Counted from the stretch's first letter, positions 17,068 to 25,905 are shown. The stretch is 51,233 nucleotides of DNA from Geotalea sp. SG265 (GCF_022808985.1 NZ_JAKZFT010000021.1:1-51233); one strand, 5' to 3'. Notes: generated by a model not told the origin, from the sequence alone. Program-made: numbers and translations.

Positions 17068-18432
17068 TTATACTATGATCTGATGCAGGTCGCGCTGCTT
17101 GTATCGCCAGGCGAAAGCTACGGCGCGGAAGAGCCAGTCCAGGAGAAAGACCCCCCAGACCATATAGAGGGAAAGGTGGAGAGGAACTGCGGCGAGATAG
17201 GAGAAAAGAACCCTGATTCCCCACATGGCGGCGAGGGTGACGAGGAATACGTAGTGGGTGTCGCCGGTGCCGCGCAGGCTGCCGGCATAGACGAAGGAAA
17301 TCGCCAGGGGGATCTGGGCGAAGGCCACCAGGCGGAGAAAGACGCACCCCTTTTCGACTACCTGCGGATCATGGGTGAAGAGACCGATGAGCAGGTGGGG
17401 AACGAAGAAGAAGAGCACCGCCATGAAAGCCATGACGAGAATCGCCAGTCGCAGGGCTTCGTTATGGCTGATGCGTGCCCGGCTGATCTTGCGTGCTCCC
17501 AGCGCCTGCCCCATGAGGGTTGAGGCGGCAATACCCATCCCCGCCCCGGGCATGAAGGAGAGGGACTCGATGGAGAGACCGATCTGATGGGCGGCATAGG
17601 CGGCGGTACCGTAGCTTATGATGAACTTGGAATAGAAGAGCTGCCCCGACTGCTGGGCGACCCGCTCCAGGGCCACCGGATAGCCAACCTGCCAGACCTT
17701 GCGGAAGAGGGGAAGGTCCGGTTTGCCGATCTTGATGTAGTCCTTGCGCAGGGCCTGGATCAGCAGGTAGAGAAAACCGCAGAGCTCGGAAATGTTGATG
17801 GCATAGGCGGCGCCGGTGACCCCCAGCTGGGGCAGTCCCAGCTTGCCGTAAACCAGCGGATAGGCGATGAGCACATGGAGGATGTTGACTAGGATGATCC
17901 CCTCCATGGGGGTCCGGGTATTGCCGGTGCCGTGCATGATGGCGGAGAGGATATTGAGCCCGGCGGTGAAGGCGAAATAGAGAAAGACCAGCTTGATATA
18001 GCCGGCAGCAAAGGCGAGCACGTCCGCCCGTGCCCCGAGGAAGCGCGCCAGCTCCTCACCGAAGAACCAGCCGAGGAACGAGGCGACGACTGCCATGCCG
18101 GCACAGGCGAGGCAGGCGGCAAAAGCGGCACGCCTCGCTTCCCCATGGCGCCCTCCCCCCCACAAATGTGCGATAACGACGGTCGTGCCGGTGGCAAGTC
18201 CCCAGAAGACGGTCATGACGACGAAGATCAACAACTGGCCGAGACCTGTTGCGGCAATGGCGGCCGCTCCCAGTCCGCCGACGATGAAGATATCCACGAT
18301 GGAGACTAGCCGCTGGAAGAGGGAAGAAAGAAGCACCGGCAGGGAAAGATTGATGACGTTGCGGCGGATGGAGATCCGCTTGGCGGGTCTCCTCCTGAGC
18401 AGCTCGGTAAATACGGCAAGGTTCAGCGACAA
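17068..18432 (-). CDS. MATE family efflux transporter
   Basis: This encodes 454 residues with about twelve membrane helices in two homologous halves, typical of the NorM/DinF group that exports drugs or cationic metabolites using H+ or Na+ gradients. Family features include VDIFIVGGLGAAAIAATGLG in the first half and MPGAGMGIAASTLMGQALGA in the second. The start is TTG 18432, directly after the stop of the upstream AhpD-like gene; GGAG ten bases before it supports this. Last gene of the GNAT-M20-AhpD-MATE cluster. The cargo is unknown. Confidence 0.9.
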   Translation of the reverse strand: MSLNLAVFTELLRRRPAKRISIRRNVINLSLPVLLSSLFQRLVSIVDIFIVGGLGAAAIAATGLGQLLIFVVMTVFWGLATGTTVVIAHLWGGGRHGEARRAAFAACLACAGMAVVASFLGWFFGEELARFLGARADVLAFAAGYIKLVFLYFAFTAGLNILSAIMHGTGNTRTPMEGIILVNILHVLIAYPLVYGKLGLPQLGVTGAAYAINISELCGFLYLLIQALRKDYIKIGKPDLPLFRKVWQVGYPVALERVAQQSGQLFYSKFIISYGTAAYAAHQIGLSIESLSFMPGAGMGIAASTLMGQALGARKISRARISHNEALRLAILVMAFMAVLFFFVPHLLIGLFTHDPQVVEKGCVFLRLVAFAQIPLAISFVYAGSLRGTGDTHYVFLVTLAAMWGIRVLFSYLAAVPLHLSLYMVWGVFLLDWLFRAVAFAWRYKQRDLHQIIV

Positions 18433-18684
18433 TTACAGCTCCAGTTCCTCCGCCATGGCCATGACGAAATTCTTCGCCCGTCCCGAGGGGGCGATGATGC
18501 CGTAGGCAATGGCTTCTTTCAGTTCAGCCTGTGTTGCTCCAGCTTCCTTCGCCACGGCGAAGTGTTTCCTCAGTCAGGTGGGGCAGCCCACGGCTGCGGC
18601 GCAGCCGATGCGGATCAGCTCCCGGGTCTTAACGTCGAGCACTTCTTCGAATTCGAAATCCAGAATCTTCTTTTTAATGTTCAT
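18433..18684 (-). CDS. AhpD-like (carboxymuconolactone decarboxylase family) selenoprotein, CxxU
   Basis: This encodes 83 residues, reading the in-frame UGA at 18576-18574 as selenocysteine 37. The active site is C34-P-T-U37-L-R-K-H41, exactly the CxxCxxxH pattern of AhpD with Sec replacing the second Cys, preceded by LIRIGCAAAVG and followed by a helical QAELKEAIAYGIIAP typical of the family. AhpD proteins are thiol peroxidase-type reductants. A ribosome binding site AAAGGAG precedes ATG 18684 and the frame closes with TAA adjacent to the MATE start. Coding character continues unbroken across the UGA, and a SECIS-like hairpin follows. ORF callers that stop at UGA miss this gene entirely. Confidence 0.9.
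18547..18576 (-). promoter_or_regulatory. Selenocysteine UGA and SECIS-like hairpin of the AhpD-like gene
   Basis: Eleven nucleotides after the UGA, CTTCGC (18562-18557) pairs with GCGAAG (18552-18547), leaving a CGTG apical loop whose G-U falls about 19-20 nt after the UGA, the same position as the G-U of the fdnG SECIS loop. Confidence 0.75.
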
Positions 18685-18717
18685 TGTGCGTCTCCTTTCG
18701 CCTGATTGCGGTGGCAA

Positions 18718-19848
18718 TCAGCCGGCGCTAAGGCAAAGGGCGGCATAGATTTTGGCAGCGGCAGCGACATCATCGAAAAGTACCTGCTCGTCGGAGGTGT
18801 GGGCGGTCTCCAGGTCGCCGGGACCAAGAATGAGCGGCTTCGTGCCGGCGGCAAAGAAAAGGTTTCCGTCGGAATGGGAACGGAAGGCATCGAGACGCAA
18901 TGCTCGACCCAGCTGCGGATAGATCCGTTCCAGGGTGTGCACCAGATGATTGTTCCGGTCCAAGGCGTAGCCAGGAGAGGCGAAATCGAAGGTCACATCC
19001 AGATCCAGCCCCTGAATGGCAAGCTCCGCTCCTGCGGCGATACGACGGATCGCCTCCTGGATCGGTGCCGGGTTCTGGGAGGGGGGCAGATGCAGGTCGA
19101 TCCATGTCTCGCAACGATCCGGGACGACAAATCCGGCGCGGGATGAGCTCATTTCGCGGATGGAGTAGACGATGTCAGACTTGGCGCGGTCGAAGAGAGG
19201 GTCACGCCCCAGGTGCATGAGGACGCGGAGCATGGACTCCACGGCGTTGTGTCCCAGCTCCGGCAGTGACGAATGGCTGCGCACGCCGCGGGTAACAAAA
19301 CCTGCCTCCATATAGCCGTAGTGGGCGAAACAGGCGGTAAGGCCCGTCGGCTCGCCGATCACCGCCCAGGGGGGGCGGCATTGTTCCAGGAAGGCGGCAC
19401 TGCCGTCCCCGTTTTCCTCCTCGCCCACCGCCAGGAGCAGCCCGACCGGCGGGCGCTCCTCCGGCTCAAGCGCCGCGGCCAGTGCGAGCCACGCCTCGAC
19501 CATGGCGGCGCACCCTCCCTTCATGTCGGCGCTCCCCAGGCCATGGATCACCGCTCCTTCTTCCTGGGCGCCGAATGCCTCCAGGTCCCAGGCGGGCACG
19601 GTGTCCACGTGGGCTACCAGGTAGAGGAGGGGTTCGCCTCTGCCCATGGTGACGCAGAGGTTGTAACGTTCCTCGTCCACCTCCTGGCGCCTGACAGCAA
19701 AACCTGCTGTCGTCAGGAGCCCCTCCAGATAGAGCTGGATGTCTTCCTCCTTGCCCGAAGGGGAGTAGATATCCACCATCTCCACGAGGGTCCGGCGCAG
19801 GCGTGCCGGATCGATGGCCTGCCATACTCGCTGGACGCGGTCGGTCAT
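18718..19848 (-). CDS. M20 family zinc metallopeptidase (ArgE/DapE/CPG2-like)
   Basis: This encodes 376 residues. Metal ligands and catalytic residues are visible: HVDTVP (H, D), GLGSADMKGG (bridging Asp), GEEENGD (catalytic and metal Glu), VIGEPTG and SHSDGNLFF near the C-terminus, with a dimerisation domain between. The family removes acyl groups or cleaves dipeptides: ArgE, DapE, succinyl-diaminopimelate or aminoacyl-lysine hydrolases. The exact substrate is not decidable. Its start overlaps the GNAT gene stop (ATGA at 19845-19848), suggesting acetylation and deacylation of related amino compounds by the pair, which is inference. Confidence 0.9.
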   Translation of the reverse strand: MTDRVQRVWQAIDPARLRRTLVEMVDIYSPSGKEEDIQLYLEGLLTTAGFAVRRQEVDEERYNLCVTMGRGEPLLYLVAHVDTVPAWDLEAFGAQEEGAVIHGLGSADMKGGCAAMVEAWLALAAALEPEERPPVGLLLAVGEEENGDGSAAFLEQCRPPWAVIGEPTGLTACFAHYGYMEAGFVTRGVRSHSSLPELGHNAVESMLRVLMHLGRDPLFDRAKSDIVYSIREMSSSRAGFVVPDRCETWIDLHLPPSQNPAPIQEAIRRIAAGAELAIQGLDLDVTFDFASPGYALDRNNHLVHTLERIYPQLGRALRLDAFRSHSDGNLFFAAGTKPLILGPGDLETAHTSDEQVLFDDVAAAAKIYAALCLSAG

Positions 19849-20354
19849 GCCTTTTTCCCCGGCTTCCTTTTCTGCTTGCGAGTCAGGTTGAGGGACATGT
19901 AGACGTGTTCCTGGATGTCGGCAAAGCCGTGCTTCTCGAAGAAGCGGATTGCCGGCAGGTTATCTGCCGAGGTGTCGATGAGGATCATCCGCACCCCCTG
20001 GTCCTTCATGCGCCGTTTCATTTCGGCAAAAAGGCTGGTGCCGACCCGTCCCTTCTGGATATTCCTGCTTACCCCGAGCCAGACCAGATAGCCGTATTTC
20101 CAGGGGGAGTGGTGCTTTTTCACCGTCGTTCCCAGGGCAAACCCGCAGATGCGCCCCCCCGCCTCCGCCACCAGGCAGAGCTCAGAGTCGGAATTGAAGA
20201 GGGTGGTGATCTCGTACTCGTCCCAGGTGCGGTAGAGGCTCTGGGAATACTCGGCGGTGAAGACCTCTTCGCCGATGTGGAATACCTCCGGGAAATCATC
20301 GATGTTCATGTCGCGGATGCGGAGCGGCTCCTCCGCTGCCGATGTCTCTGCCAT
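19845..20354 (-). CDS. GNAT family N-acetyltransferase
   Basis: This encodes 169 residues. The GNAT acetyl-CoA site region (VSRNIQKGRVGTSLFAEM, the R/Q-x-x-G-x-G/A type motif A) is followed by TSADNLPAIRFFEKHGF (motif B). The C-terminal tail is Lys/Arg-rich. It resembles RimI-type or small-molecule acetyltransferases. First gene of a minus-strand cluster with M20 peptidase, AhpD-like selenoprotein and MATE exporter. Confidence 0.9.
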   Translation of the reverse strand: MAETSAAEEPLRIRDMNIDDFPEVFHIGEEVFTAEYSQSLYRTWDEYEITTLFNSDSELCLVAEAGGRICGFALGTTVKKHHSPWKYGYLVWLGVSRNIQKGRVGTSLFAEMKRRMKDQGVRMILIDTSADNLPAIRFFEKHGFADIQEHVYMSLNLTRKQKRKPGKKA

Positions 20355-20431
20355 AGCTACCTCGCAAAATTAGCAGTACTCCATAAAGCGGCAAATTTCA
20401 AGCTGTTGTATAAAGGCCTTGTCATGCCGGC

Positions 20432-22270
20432 TCAAAACCTGCTGCTCAGGGTGCGATCCAGGTTGAAGGCGGCGCTGATCAGGGCCAGATGGGTGAAGGC
20501 CTGGGGAAAATTGCCGAGTGCCTCCCCTTGGGAGCCGGTCTGCTCTGCGTACAGCCCTAGATGATTGGCGTAGCCGAGCATCCGTTCGAAGAGGAGCCTG
20601 GCTTGGTTCAACTTTTCCGGATTGGCCCTTCCGGCGCGGGTCAGGGCCTCCACCAGCCAGAACGAACACATGTTGAAAGTTCCCTCTTCCCCCGGCAGTC
20701 CGTCTACACGAGGTTGGGGAGGATAGCGGTAGACCAGGCTGTCGCTGGCTAGACCGCCGTTTTTCGGATAATCGAGAATGGCCTCGATGGTGCCGAGCAT
20801 GCGGGGGTCGGTGGGGGCAAGAAAGAACACCAGCGGCATGATCAGCAGGGAGGCATCCAGGTCGTTGCTGCCGTAAAACTGGGTAAAGGCGCGCCGCTGT
20901 TCATTCCACCCGTGGCTCATGACCTCTTCGTAAATGCGGTCCCGTTCTTTTTGCCATTTCCGGTGCCGGGCGGGGAACGAGCGTTTGTCAGCCAGGCGCA
21001 GCCCCCGGTCCAGGGCCACCCAGTTCATCACCTTGGAATAAATGAAGTGTTCCCGCCTGTTGCGCATCTCCCAGATCCCCTCATCGGGGCGGTGCCAGTT
21101 GTCGCAGATCCAGTCTAGCCGCTCGCGGATTTTTACCCAGACATCGTAGGAGATGGGGCTGACATACTTGTTGTACAGGTAGAGAGCGTCCATCAGCTCA
21201 CCGTGGATGTCGATCTGAAACTGGGACGCGGCGGCATTGCCGATCCTGACCGGCCCGGACCGGCGGTAGCCTTCCCAGTGGTCCAGGGTCTGTTCCGGCG
21301 GGAGACAATCGCCGCCGACGGTGAGCACCACCGGCAGCGCCTGCCCCGGTACAAAGTGCTGGGCGGCGCAGCCCTCCAGCCAGCTGACGAAGGCGGCCGC
21401 CTCGGCGACGAAGCCGATGCGCAGGAAGCCGTAGACGGTGAAGGCCGCATCCCGCAGCCAGGTGTAGCGGTAATCCCAGTTGCGGCTGCCGCCGATCACC
21501 TCGGGCAGGCTGGTGGTCGGGGCGGCGATGATGGCGCCGGTCGGCTCGAAGGTGAGTAGTTTCAGGGCAAGTGCGGACCGTTGCACCTGCTCCCGCCAGC
21601 GACCGTGGTAGGTGCAGGCGGAAAGCCATTTCTGCCAGTATTTGACGGTGTTCTGGAAGAGTTCTTCGGCCTCCTCTTCCGGCGGAGGACAGGGACATTG
21701 GACAGCATCGACATTTTTGAAAAGGAAAACCCGCGATTCCCCCTCCTGCAATATGAATTCGCCGGCAACGCCCCCTTGATCGTCCAGCCGCAGTGGAACT
21801 GCGGTGGAGAGGGCAAAGCTGGCCTCATCGGTCCGGAAGACGGCGCCATTTTCTTCGATGGCCGTTTCATGGCGCTTTCTGCCGTAGTCGAAGGCTGGGC
21901 AGCAGAGGACGGAGAAGGCCATCGCCCCCCTGACGCAGCGCACCCGGCGATAGATATAGTGGTACCAGGGGGATTCCTGTGCCGGTCCGACAGGCATGAA
22001 GTCCTCGATCTCGGCGATGCCGTCTGCCGTCAGGAAGCGGGTAATGAGGATGTTGGTGGAAGGCCAGTAGAATTGCTTGTGCTTGAACAGTTCGGCAACG
22101 GGGGAAATGCGGAATCGTCCGCCGCGGCTGTCGTCCAGGAGGGCACCGAAAACGCTGGGGGAGTCGAAGTGGGGGTGGCAGTACCAGTCGATGGAACCAT
22201 CCACCCCCACCAGGGCGACGGTGCGCATGTTGCCGATCATGCCGTAGTTTTCTATGGGCTGGTAGGACAT
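20432..22270 (-). CDS. Glycoside hydrolase family 15 protein (glucoamylase/trehalase-like)
   Basis: This encodes 612 residues. An N-terminal beta-rich domain (starting [20 protein letters not shown] and DGSIDWYC) precedes an (alpha/alpha)6 barrel with [35 protein letters not shown] and [14 protein letters not shown], where the family catalytic Glu residues lie. Family members hydrolyse alpha-1,4-glucan or trehalose. No signal peptide is seen, so it is probably cytosolic, acting on storage glucan or trehalose. ATG 22270 is preferred over the ORF start at 22378 because the family N-terminus begins there and GAGG precedes it. Confidence 0.88.
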   Translation of the reverse strand: MSYQPIENYGMIGNMRTVALVGVDGSIDWYCHPHFDSPSVFGALLDDSRGGRFRISPVAELFKHKQFYWPSTNILITRFLTADGIAEIEDFMPVGPAQESPWYHYIYRRVRCVRGAMAFSVLCCPAFDYGRKRHETAIEENGAVFRTDEASFALSTAVPLRLDDQGGVAGEFILQEGESRVFLFKNVDAVQCPCPPPEEEAEELFQNTVKYWQKWLSACTYHGRWREQVQRSALALKLLTFEPTGAIIAAPTTSLPEVIGGSRNWDYRYTWLRDAAFTVYGFLRIGFVAEAAAFVSWLEGCAAQHFVPGQALPVVLTVGGDCLPPEQTLDHWEGYRRSGPVRIGNAAASQFQIDIHGELMDALYLYNKYVSPISYDVWVKIRERLDWICDNWHRPDEGIWEMRNRREHFIYSKVMNWVALDRGLRLADKRSFPARHRKWQKERDRIYEEVMSHGWNEQRRAFTQFYGSNDLDASLLIMPLVFFLAPTDPRMLGTIEAILDYPKNGGLASDSLVYRYPPQPRVDGLPGEEGTFNMCSFWLVEALTRAGRANPEKLNQARLLFERMLGYANHLGLYAEQTGSQGEALGNFPQAFTHLALISAAFNLDRTLSSRF

Positions 22271-22458
22271 GTGTGCCTCAGCGGAAGGAGAGCCATAGCT
22301 AACAGTATACCGCCGTCCCGCTGCTGTGCAACGGGGGGCGGAGCGTTGCCGCGCCGTGAATGCCCTCCTGGCCGGCATTCTTGACTAGCTTCCTGTCGCT
22401 GCTAAAATCAAAGTGAGAGCACCTTTGCAGCCGTTTTCCCAGGCAGAAGGAGGTATGC

Positions 22459-22848
22459 ATGTTCTTCGCAGGAATCGGTCTCGCGCTCATCATCGCCTTC
22501 ATCCTCACCCTCATCGTCGGCAGGGGATTTAAGCAATTTGCCTACGCCGACCTTCTCGGGCTCTTTTTCGTCATCTTTCTCGCCACCTGGGCAGGCGGGC
22601 TCTGGATCCAACCGGTTGGCCCAGTCATGTGGGGGATTTCCTTCACCGTCTTCATCGTCGTCGGCGTTCTCGTCGCCTTGCTGGTGGCGGCAACACTGCC
22701 GACTCCCCGCCACCGCACGGCGCATCCGCCGGCAACCGGCGGCCCTATCGACCGGGTTCACACGGAAAGCTTTCTCAATGTCTTCGTCATCATCATCATC
22801 CTGACCCTGATTGCCGCCATCGTCTACCGTCTGATACGGGTGGGTTGA
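22459..22848 (+). CDS. Small integral membrane protein (129 aa)
   Basis: Hydrophobic segments lie near residues 2-20, 30-50 and 57-77, then a short Pro/His/Thr-rich hydrophilic linker, then a C-terminal helix with NVFVIIIILTLIAAIVY. A strong ribosome binding site (AGAAGGAGG) precedes the ATG. No family is recognised; the pattern matches small three-to-four-helix membrane proteins of unknown role. It is divergent from the GH15 gene. Confidence 0.75.
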   Translation: MFFAGIGLALIIAFILTLIVGRGFKQFAYADLLGLFFVIFLATWAGGLWIQPVGPVMWGISFTVFIVVGVLVALLVAATLPTPRHRTAHPPATGGPIDRVHTESFLNVFVIIIILTLIAAIVYRLIRVG

Positions 22849-23014
22849 GGATTGTCTAACTGGCGGAGGCTGAGGTGGTACTGCATCAAGCCTTCTACAC
22901 AGGGTGGAAAAGGGCTCATGCTTTGCTGCAGCAGCACAAGATCAGATTTTTGAATAAATCCATGGGATGGTTTGACTTTACAAGAGGTGCGACACTACTG
23001 AAGGAGGTAAAGCT

Positions 23015-23773
23015 ATGGTGATGGTAAGGCGCATGATACTGACCACAGCCGCGCTAGTTTCGCTGACAGCATGGGCTTATGCGGAGTCCGCCGGCCATGG
23101 GGGAACAGGCAGCTCCGACAGAAAGGTCCTGCTTTCCCAGGCAGGCGGTACCGGCATGGGGACCGGGACCGGCGGTTTCTCCACAGGAGGCTTCGGCTCA
23201 GGGACCGGCGGCACTTTCGGCACCGGTAGCGGCACCACGGGGGGCAGCACTTTCGGTACTGGCACCGGGGGTGGCACCGGCACTGGCGGCTTCGGAACTG
23301 GCACAGGCGGGAGCTCCGACACCGGCACCGGCAGCACCTTTGGGGGAACCACTGGAAGTGGCGGTACCTTCGGCACCGGCGGCACGACCGGCACAGGCGG
23401 CAGTTTAGGTACCGGCAGCGGCGGTGGCACCGGTACGAGCGGCACAATGGGGGGCAGCGGCAGCACTTTCGGCACCGGCACAGGAGGCAGCACCAGTACC
23501 GGCACAGGCGGGAGCTTTGGCTCCGATACCGGCACGGGTGGGACCTTTGGCGGCACGACCGGGAGCGGGGGGACCTTTGGCACGGGCACCGGTGGCTCCA
23601 CCTTTGGCACCGGAGGAGCCTCCGGATCGGGCACCGGCGCTACACCAGGCACCGGTGGCACCTTCGGCACGGGCAGTGGTGGTACGACAGGAACCGGCAC
23701 TGGCGGAACGTTCGGCACCGGAACCGGCGGCAACTTCGGTACTGGCGGGACCGGCAGCACCTTCGGGAGATAG
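23015..23773 (+). CDS. Secreted Gly/Thr/Ser low-complexity repeat protein
   Basis: This encodes 252 residues: a signal peptide (cleavage near AYAES) then about 205 residues almost entirely of degenerate GTGTGG, GGTFGTG and GSGTGG units with Phe at intervals. AAGGAGG precedes ATG 23015, supporting real translation. Such Gly-rich secreted proteins may form flexible surface layers or adhesive matrices, which is inference. The repeats produce a long Pro/Val shadow frame on the other strand (23077-23871). The repeated DNA is a plausible site for length variation by slippage. Confidence 0.78.
   Translation: MVMVRRMILTTAALVSLTAWAYAESAGHGGTGSSDRKVLLSQAGGTGMGTGTGGFSTGGFGSGTGGTFGTGSGTTGGSTFGTGTGGGTGTGGFGTGTGGSSDTGTGSTFGGTTGSGGTFGTGGTTGTGGSLGTGSGGGTGTSGTMGGSGSTFGTGTGGSTSTGTGGSFGSDTGTGGTFGGTTGSGGTFGTGTGGSTFGTGGASGSGTGATPGTGGTFGTGSGGTTGTGTGGTFGTGTGGNFGTGGTGSTFGR
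23159..23770 (+). repeat. Degenerate tandem GC-rich repeat array inside the Gly-rich gene
   Basis: Variants of GGCACCGG, ACCGGCGG and CTTTCGGCACCGG recur throughout with no strict period, encoding the GTG/GGT units. This is a coding low-complexity array, not a CRISPR or intergenic repeat. Confidence 0.75.
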
Positions 23774-23900
23774 GGAGGGCAACGAACAGAAGAGAGCTGA
23801 GATGGTCGGGGCGCTATTCCAGCCCGGCAGTATTTCGGTGGCCGGTGGTGGACCCCGACCTTGTCATCCATCTGCCGCAGGCTCCAGCAGCCAAGAAGGC

Positions 23901-24389
23901 TCAGAAGACAAGCGCCTGCATTGCTTTCAGGGACACTTTCTCCGCTTCCGTCGGTTCAAGCAGAACGAACGGTCGGGTCCGATAGGCGCGGTGGATCAGT
24001 CTGTCACCCTGCTGCAGCAGGGCCTGCAAGCGGTCGCGGTTGACCTGGTGGGTAACCAGCCCCAGGGCTTCCTCAGCTGAAAACCAGCTTACTTCCTGGG
24101 TCTCGTCACTGGGGGTAAGCGCGCCATTAAGATACCGGCCGCTATAGCCGAAGATGGTGGCGGGGGGTAGGCAGACCTTGGACCAGACAACCGCCAGTGG
24201 CCCCAGTTCGATACACGTCCCTGTCTCCTCCAGCACCTCCCGGTGGACAGCCTCCGTCAGGCTTTCCCCTTCCTCGACCCGCCCCTGGGGCAGTTCCCAT
24301 CCCCGCCGGACATGTCTGACCAGAAGAATTTCCGCTGCTTCATTTCTGATCAGACAAGTGACGACCACCGTCTGCTTTTGCTTCTCCAT
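23901..24389 (-). CDS. Nudix hydrolase
   Basis: This encodes 162 residues. The Nudix box is complete (GRVEEGESLTEAVHREVLEE then TGT), within a domain starting VVVTCLIRNEAAEILLVRH. It hydrolyses nucleoside diphosphate linked to another moiety; the WELPQGRVEEGES context resembles RppH/Ap4A-type or mutT-like members, but substrate is open. ATG 24389 is chosen because the domain begins there and AGGTAA lies upstream; the frame is open to 24551 without family signal. It is convergent with the Gly-rich gene. Confidence 0.87.
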   Translation of the reverse strand: MEKQKQTVVVTCLIRNEAAEILLVRHVRRGWELPQGRVEEGESLTEAVHREVLEETGTCIELGPLAVVWSKVCLPPATIFGYSGRYLNGALTPSDETQEVSWFSAEEALGLVTHQVNRDRLQALLQQGDRLIHRAYRTRPFVLLEPTEAEKVSLKAMQALVF

Positions 24390-24505
24390 GGTTACCTGCT
24401 CTGATTGGATAATGGCGGCCTTCGCCACCGGCTTGGACAGGTTAGCAGAAGGGGAACTCTTTGTATAGAGACTGCAGCGATACAGCCTGCAGGCAAGGGA
24501 ATTAC

Positions 24506-24540
24506 CCCCCGGGGCAGGCAAGGATGGCCGGTCCCGGGGG
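24506..24540 (-). terminator. GC hairpin after the cytochrome-lectin gene
   Basis: CCCCCGGG (24506-24513) pairs with CCCGGGGG (24533-24540), about 10 bp downstream of the stop of the minus-strand gene. No U tract follows, so termination is only suggested. Confidence 0.4.
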
Positions 24541-24547
24541 TGCGGCT

Positions 24548-25567
24548 TCAAGGGGTTGGAGAAAAGCCTCCCGAGCGGTAATTGGATGTCAGGTAGAAGG
24601 CGCCGATGTCATGGGTCTGGGTGTCGTTGCCGGTGGCGCCGGTAAAACCGAAGTAAACATCCTGTGTGGGGAAGATGCTTTTCAGCTCTATTGCCCTGGA
24701 AAGGAGCAGCGTTGCCGTGCTGCGGTCATTGCCGGAGTTCAAGCGCACTTCCATGGTAGTTCCGTCATAGTCGATCCATACATAGTAAGTACCGCCGTCG
24801 CTGAAATGCAGATCAGTGGCGACCGGGGGCGATGCTGGAGTATGCGCGACCGACCCGTTCATCACCAAAGCCACGTGATCTCCGTCCGGATCATTGTTGC
24901 CATAGTTTTTAAAAGTGTCGAATTCCACACCTAATGAAGGCGAAATCCCTCCGAAGCCAAGATTGCCGCCAGTCCCCCCCTCTTTGTTCGACACGGTCTG
25001 CAAGGTGAAGACGAAGCCATCGGCGTGCCTGTCGCTCCGGCCCCCTGCCCCTAGGGTAAAGTTGAAATAGGCATTGAAGACAAAATTGCTGCTCAAGGTG
25101 AAAGGACTGGTCAGAAAGGCGCTGCCGGCGGTGTTCTTTTCATTGGGGGTCAGCCTGATGCTGTTGTTGTTCAATACGGCCGCGCCGTTCAACTGAAAGG
25201 CGGTGCTTTTGTTGCCGTCGAAGGTGGGGATCTCTGTCGTCGTCTTCAAGGCATCGGCAATGGACTGGATTTCGCTGGCGCTGAGCTTTGCAAGACCCCC
25301 CATACCCCCCATGTTGGTGGTTATAGCCGCCTGGATCTCGGCAGCGGTCTTATTCCGTTTGGTGGAGGTGGCCAGGGGCTGATGGCACTCCTGGCAGTGT
25401 TTTTGGTATAAGGTGCTGCCACTGGCCTGAACGTTGGCACTGGTGTTGGAGTTAGCGGTTGTCCCGGAATTTCCCCCTCCGCCGCACGCCCATAAACTGC
25501 ACAAGGCGATGCAGAGAAGGAGATTGTTCCCCCATTTCCCGATCCGGCATTCATTCATGTAGCACAT
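24548..25567 (-). CDS. Lipoprotein fusing a monoheme cytochrome c to an L-type lectin domain
   Basis: This encodes 339 residues. A lipoprotein signal ends at Cys28 (SLWAC then GGGG), followed by a Ser/Thr/Asn linker. A small cytochrome c domain has heme site CQECH (residues 58-62) and NMGGMGGLAKLS supplying a probable Met axial ligand. Then comes a beta-rich domain of about 220 residues with legume-lectin landmarks: SDRHADGFVFTLQ, LGVEFDTFKNYGN with DPDGDHVAL (sugar- and Ca/Mn-site type acidic residues) and VWIDYDG. It would be a membrane-anchored surface or periplasmic electron-transfer protein that binds polysaccharide; that role is inference. ATG 25567 is preferred because AAGGAG lies five bases upstream. 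Confidence 0.85.
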   Translation of the reverse strand: MCYMNECRIGKWGNNLLLCIALCSLWACGGGGNSGTTANSNTSANVQASGSTLYQKHCQECHQPLATSTKRNKTAAEIQAAITTNMGGMGGLAKLSASEIQSIADALKTTTEIPTFDGNKSTAFQLNGAAVLNNNSIRLTPNEKNTAGSAFLTSPFTLSSNFVFNAYFNFTLGAGGRSDRHADGFVFTLQTVSNKEGGTGGNLGFGGISPSLGVEFDTFKNYGNNDPDGDHVALVMNGSVAHTPASPPVATDLHFSDGGTYYVWIDYDGTTMEVRLNSGNDRSTATLLLSRAIELKSIFPTQDVYFGFTGATGNDTQTHDIGAFYLTSNYRSGGFSPTP

Positions 25568-25599
25568 ACATTCTCCTTTTCCGATGAAGTGATCCATTT

Positions 25600-25646
25600 A
25601 ATAAATTAAAGCTAATTTATTATAATACGAGGATCGTTTTCTTCAA
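25600..25646 (-). promoter_or_regulatory. Promoter and 9-bp palindromic operator of the cytochrome-lectin gene
   Basis: On the minus strand TTGAAG (25646-25641), 16 bp, then a perfect TATAAT (25624-25619). Overlapping the downstream end is a perfect inverted repeat AATAAATTA / TAATTTATT (25600-25608 with 25613-25621, 4-bp spacer), placed where a repressor would block initiation. The remaining intergenic stretch 25647-25832 shows no gene. Confidence 0.6.
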
Positions 25647-25832
25647 GGCCGGGAGTGAGATCCCTATAAAGCCAGCACGGAGTGTGAGCGCAAAAATGGA
25701 AGGGATGGGGGTGGGATGGAATCGAGGTGAAGGCCGCCCGTTTACCATCAACGGCCCCTGAAGGACTAGCTTGGCTGCAGGTAAGGGTATGAGAAAATAA
25801 AGCATCGTTACAGTATTTTCCTGTGCTACTGC

Positions 25833-25861
25833 TTTCATCCGGCGGATATTTCCGTTATACT
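25833..25861 (+). promoter_or_regulatory. Candidate promoter of the TVP38 gene
   Basis: TTTCAT, 17 bp, TATACT, about 45 bp upstream of the GTG start. The -35 match is poor and the -10 is good. This completes the only content I see in the 338-bp divergent region 25568-25905. Confidence 0.35.
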
Positions 25862-25905
25862 CGAATGCCGGTGTCATAACGATATTTTGCCATGAAAGAT
25901 TTTGC

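Noticed and set aside
23159..23770. CRISPR-like array
   Set aside because: Units are short, degenerate, without unique spacers, and are translated as a Gly-rich protein.
23077..23871. Pro/Val-rich minus-strand frame over the Gly-rich gene
   Set aside because: It is the complement of the GTG repeats and has no ribosome binding site or signal; the plus frame has both.
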